NCBI GenBank assembly: GCA_902803675.1 | Contig: CADCQZ010000229.1 | Span: 1 to 5,975 of the forward strand | Length of the DNA stretch: 5,975 nucleotides | Source of the DNA: an uncultured Eubacteriales bacterium | GTDB lineage: Bacteria > Bacillota_A > Clostridia > Christensenellales > Aristaeellaceae | Direction of reading: 5' to 3' | Shown: positions 5,048 through 5,975 of the stretch, one piece after another | Layout of the letters: each line of letters starts with the position of its first letter | How positions within the stretch are numbered: the first letter of the stretch is position 1 | Translations under genes and position numbers: made by a program | Notes under the pieces: model-generated | Seen by the model: the letters and a program-made list of their open reading frames with translations, nothing else | What the model was told of the DNA's origin: nothing | Databases searched by the model: none

Positions 5048-5595
5048 GTAAAAAGAAGGTTATCCCTGAGGAAGAAACGCCTGTGGTCCCGGAGGAAGCG
5101 GCTCCCGAACAGGAAGCGGAAGTCCCCGAGGTCAAGGAAGAGGTCCGGGAGGACCCGGCTCTTGAGGAAGCGCGGGCGAAGGCGGAGGAGTATCTCGGCC
5201 TGGCGCAGCGGGTGCAGGCGGATTTCGACAATTTCCGCAAGCGCAACGCGTCGGTGCGCGCCGAGAGCTACGAGGAAGGCGCCAGGGATCTGATCAAGCT
5301 GATCCTGCCGGTGGTGGACAATCTGGAGCGTGCTCTGGAAGCCGCCGGGGAAGACAGCAGCCTCAAAGAGGGCGTGGCCATGACCTGCCGCCAGCTGATG
5401 GATATCCTCAAAAAGCGCGGCGTGGAAGTGATCGACCGCAAGGGCGAGAAATTCGACCCCCGGTACGAGAATGCCGTCATGAACGCGGACCCCAGCCAGG
5501 GAGAGCCGGGCACGGTGTGCCAGGTGTTCCAGAAGGGATACAGGCTCGGAGATTTCGTTCTGCGCCACGCGATGGTGCAGGTCGTGGGAGAATAA
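5044..5595 (+). CDS. grpE: Nucleotide exchange factor GrpE
   Basis: A 183-residue cochaperone that works as a dimer in the cytoplasm, prying ADP from DnaK so that substrate can be released. The N-terminal 45 residues are highly acidic and low in complexity (many E, P and V), as usual for the disordered tail. A long helical, coiled-coil stretch follows (about 40-100) containing the family core ADFDNFRKRN (59-68), and then the four-helix-bundle segment with LPVVDNLERALE (88-99). The C-terminal beta wing (about 125-183) holds KGEKFDP (133-139) and GYRLGDFVLRHAMVQV (165-180). Length is typical. One oddity is FDPRYENAV, where relatives usually have His at the place of Glu142. The gene starts 28 bases after hrcA and is followed by dnaK after an 88-base spacer, so all three share the CIRCE-controlled promoter. 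Confidence 0.97.
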   Translation: MSKKKVIPEEETPVVPEEAAPEQEAEVPEVKEEVREDPALEEARAKAEEYLGLAQRVQADFDNFRKRNASVRAESYEEGARDLIKLILPVVDNLERALEAAGEDSSLKEGVAMTCRQLMDILKKRGVEVIDRKGEKFDPRYENAVMNADPSQGEPGTVCQVFQKGYRLGDFVLRHAMVQVVGE

Positions 5596-5625
5596 CGTTA
5601 TCCGCCCTTTGGGGCGGGCGGCGTT
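5594..5625 (+). other. Long hairpin in the grpE-dnaK spacer
   Basis: In RNA, 5594-5607 can pair with 5612-5625 over 14 positions around a TTTG loop: a GC-rich core of six pairs (CCGCCC with GGGCGG), then three U-G wobbles and one A-C mismatch, then AACG with CGTT. The wobbles hold only for plus-strand RNA. The helix begins inside the grpE TAA stop codon. No T-tract follows, so it is more likely a processing or stability element, or a weak attenuator, than a true terminator. Confidence 0.5.
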
Positions 5626-5669
5626 CTTCATATAACAAAGCTAACAAGGATCGACAATAAACATCGAAC

Positions 5670-5675
5670 AGGAGG
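5670..5675 (+). promoter_or_regulatory. Ribosome binding site of dnaK
   Basis: AGGAGG stands eight bases before the ATG at 5684. An out-of-frame ATG at 5677 opens only a four-codon frame, so 5684 is the start, in line with the conserved DnaK N-terminus. Confidence 0.9.
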
Positions 5676-5680
5676 AATGA

Positions 5681-5975
<295 letters not shown>

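Noticed and set aside
3939..5246. A 435-codon open frame on the minus strand across hrcA and the start of grpE
   Set aside because: Both hrcA and grpE are unmistakable on the plus strand. The frame begins with a low-complexity Ser/Arg/Ala stretch that mirrors the acidic grpE N-terminus and has no family features.
5631..5636. TATAAC as a possible -10 element of a separate dnaK promoter
   Set aside because: No acceptable -35 hexamer lies 16-18 bases upstream; that place is occupied by the GC-rich hairpin.

Overview
The window is GC-rich chromosomal DNA from a bacterium that is most probably a high-GC member of the Firmicutes (Clostridia). The main reasons are a perfect CIRCE operator just downstream of a sigma-A type promoter, the Firmicutes-style order hrcA-grpE-dnaK, strong AGGAGG-type ribosome binding sites, and a PhoR/WalK-like two-component pair with TTG or other non-ATG starts. 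The species cannot be named from this sequence. I see no mobile element, CRISPR array, tRNA or rRNA.

Layout. (1) Positions 3-1430, plus strand: the 3' end of an iron-sulfur aldo/keto reductase, then a complete aldo/keto reductase of the YdhF-like type behind a strong ribosome binding site. (2) Positions 1431-1578: a convergent intergenic region holding two hairpins, one for each converging transcript. (3) Positions 1579-3742, minus strand: a two-component system, response regulator first and membrane sensor histidine kinase second, with no room for another gene between them. (4) Positions 3743-3980: an AT-rich divergent control region carrying the outward promoter of the two-component operon and the hrcA promoter with its CIRCE element. 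(5) Positions 3981-5975, plus strand: the heat-shock operon hrcA-grpE-dnaK, with dnaK running off the end of the window.

How the parts work together. HrcA is the repressor that binds CIRCE, so the operon is expected to shut itself off until protein-folding stress draws HrcA's chaperones away. GrpE is the nucleotide exchange factor for DnaK, which explains their pairing. The two-component pair is divergent and lies well away from CIRCE, so I see no sign that it belongs to the HrcA regulon. The two reductases look like a redox pair of unknown substrate.

I do not see a wholly new system here. The points worth a second look are small: a histidine kinase with no obvious ATG/GTG start, a changed cysteine in the iron-sulfur reductase, a minigene bridging hrcA and grpE, a long helix in the grpE-dnaK spacer that starts on the grpE stop codon, and weak tandem repeats in front of the response regulator.
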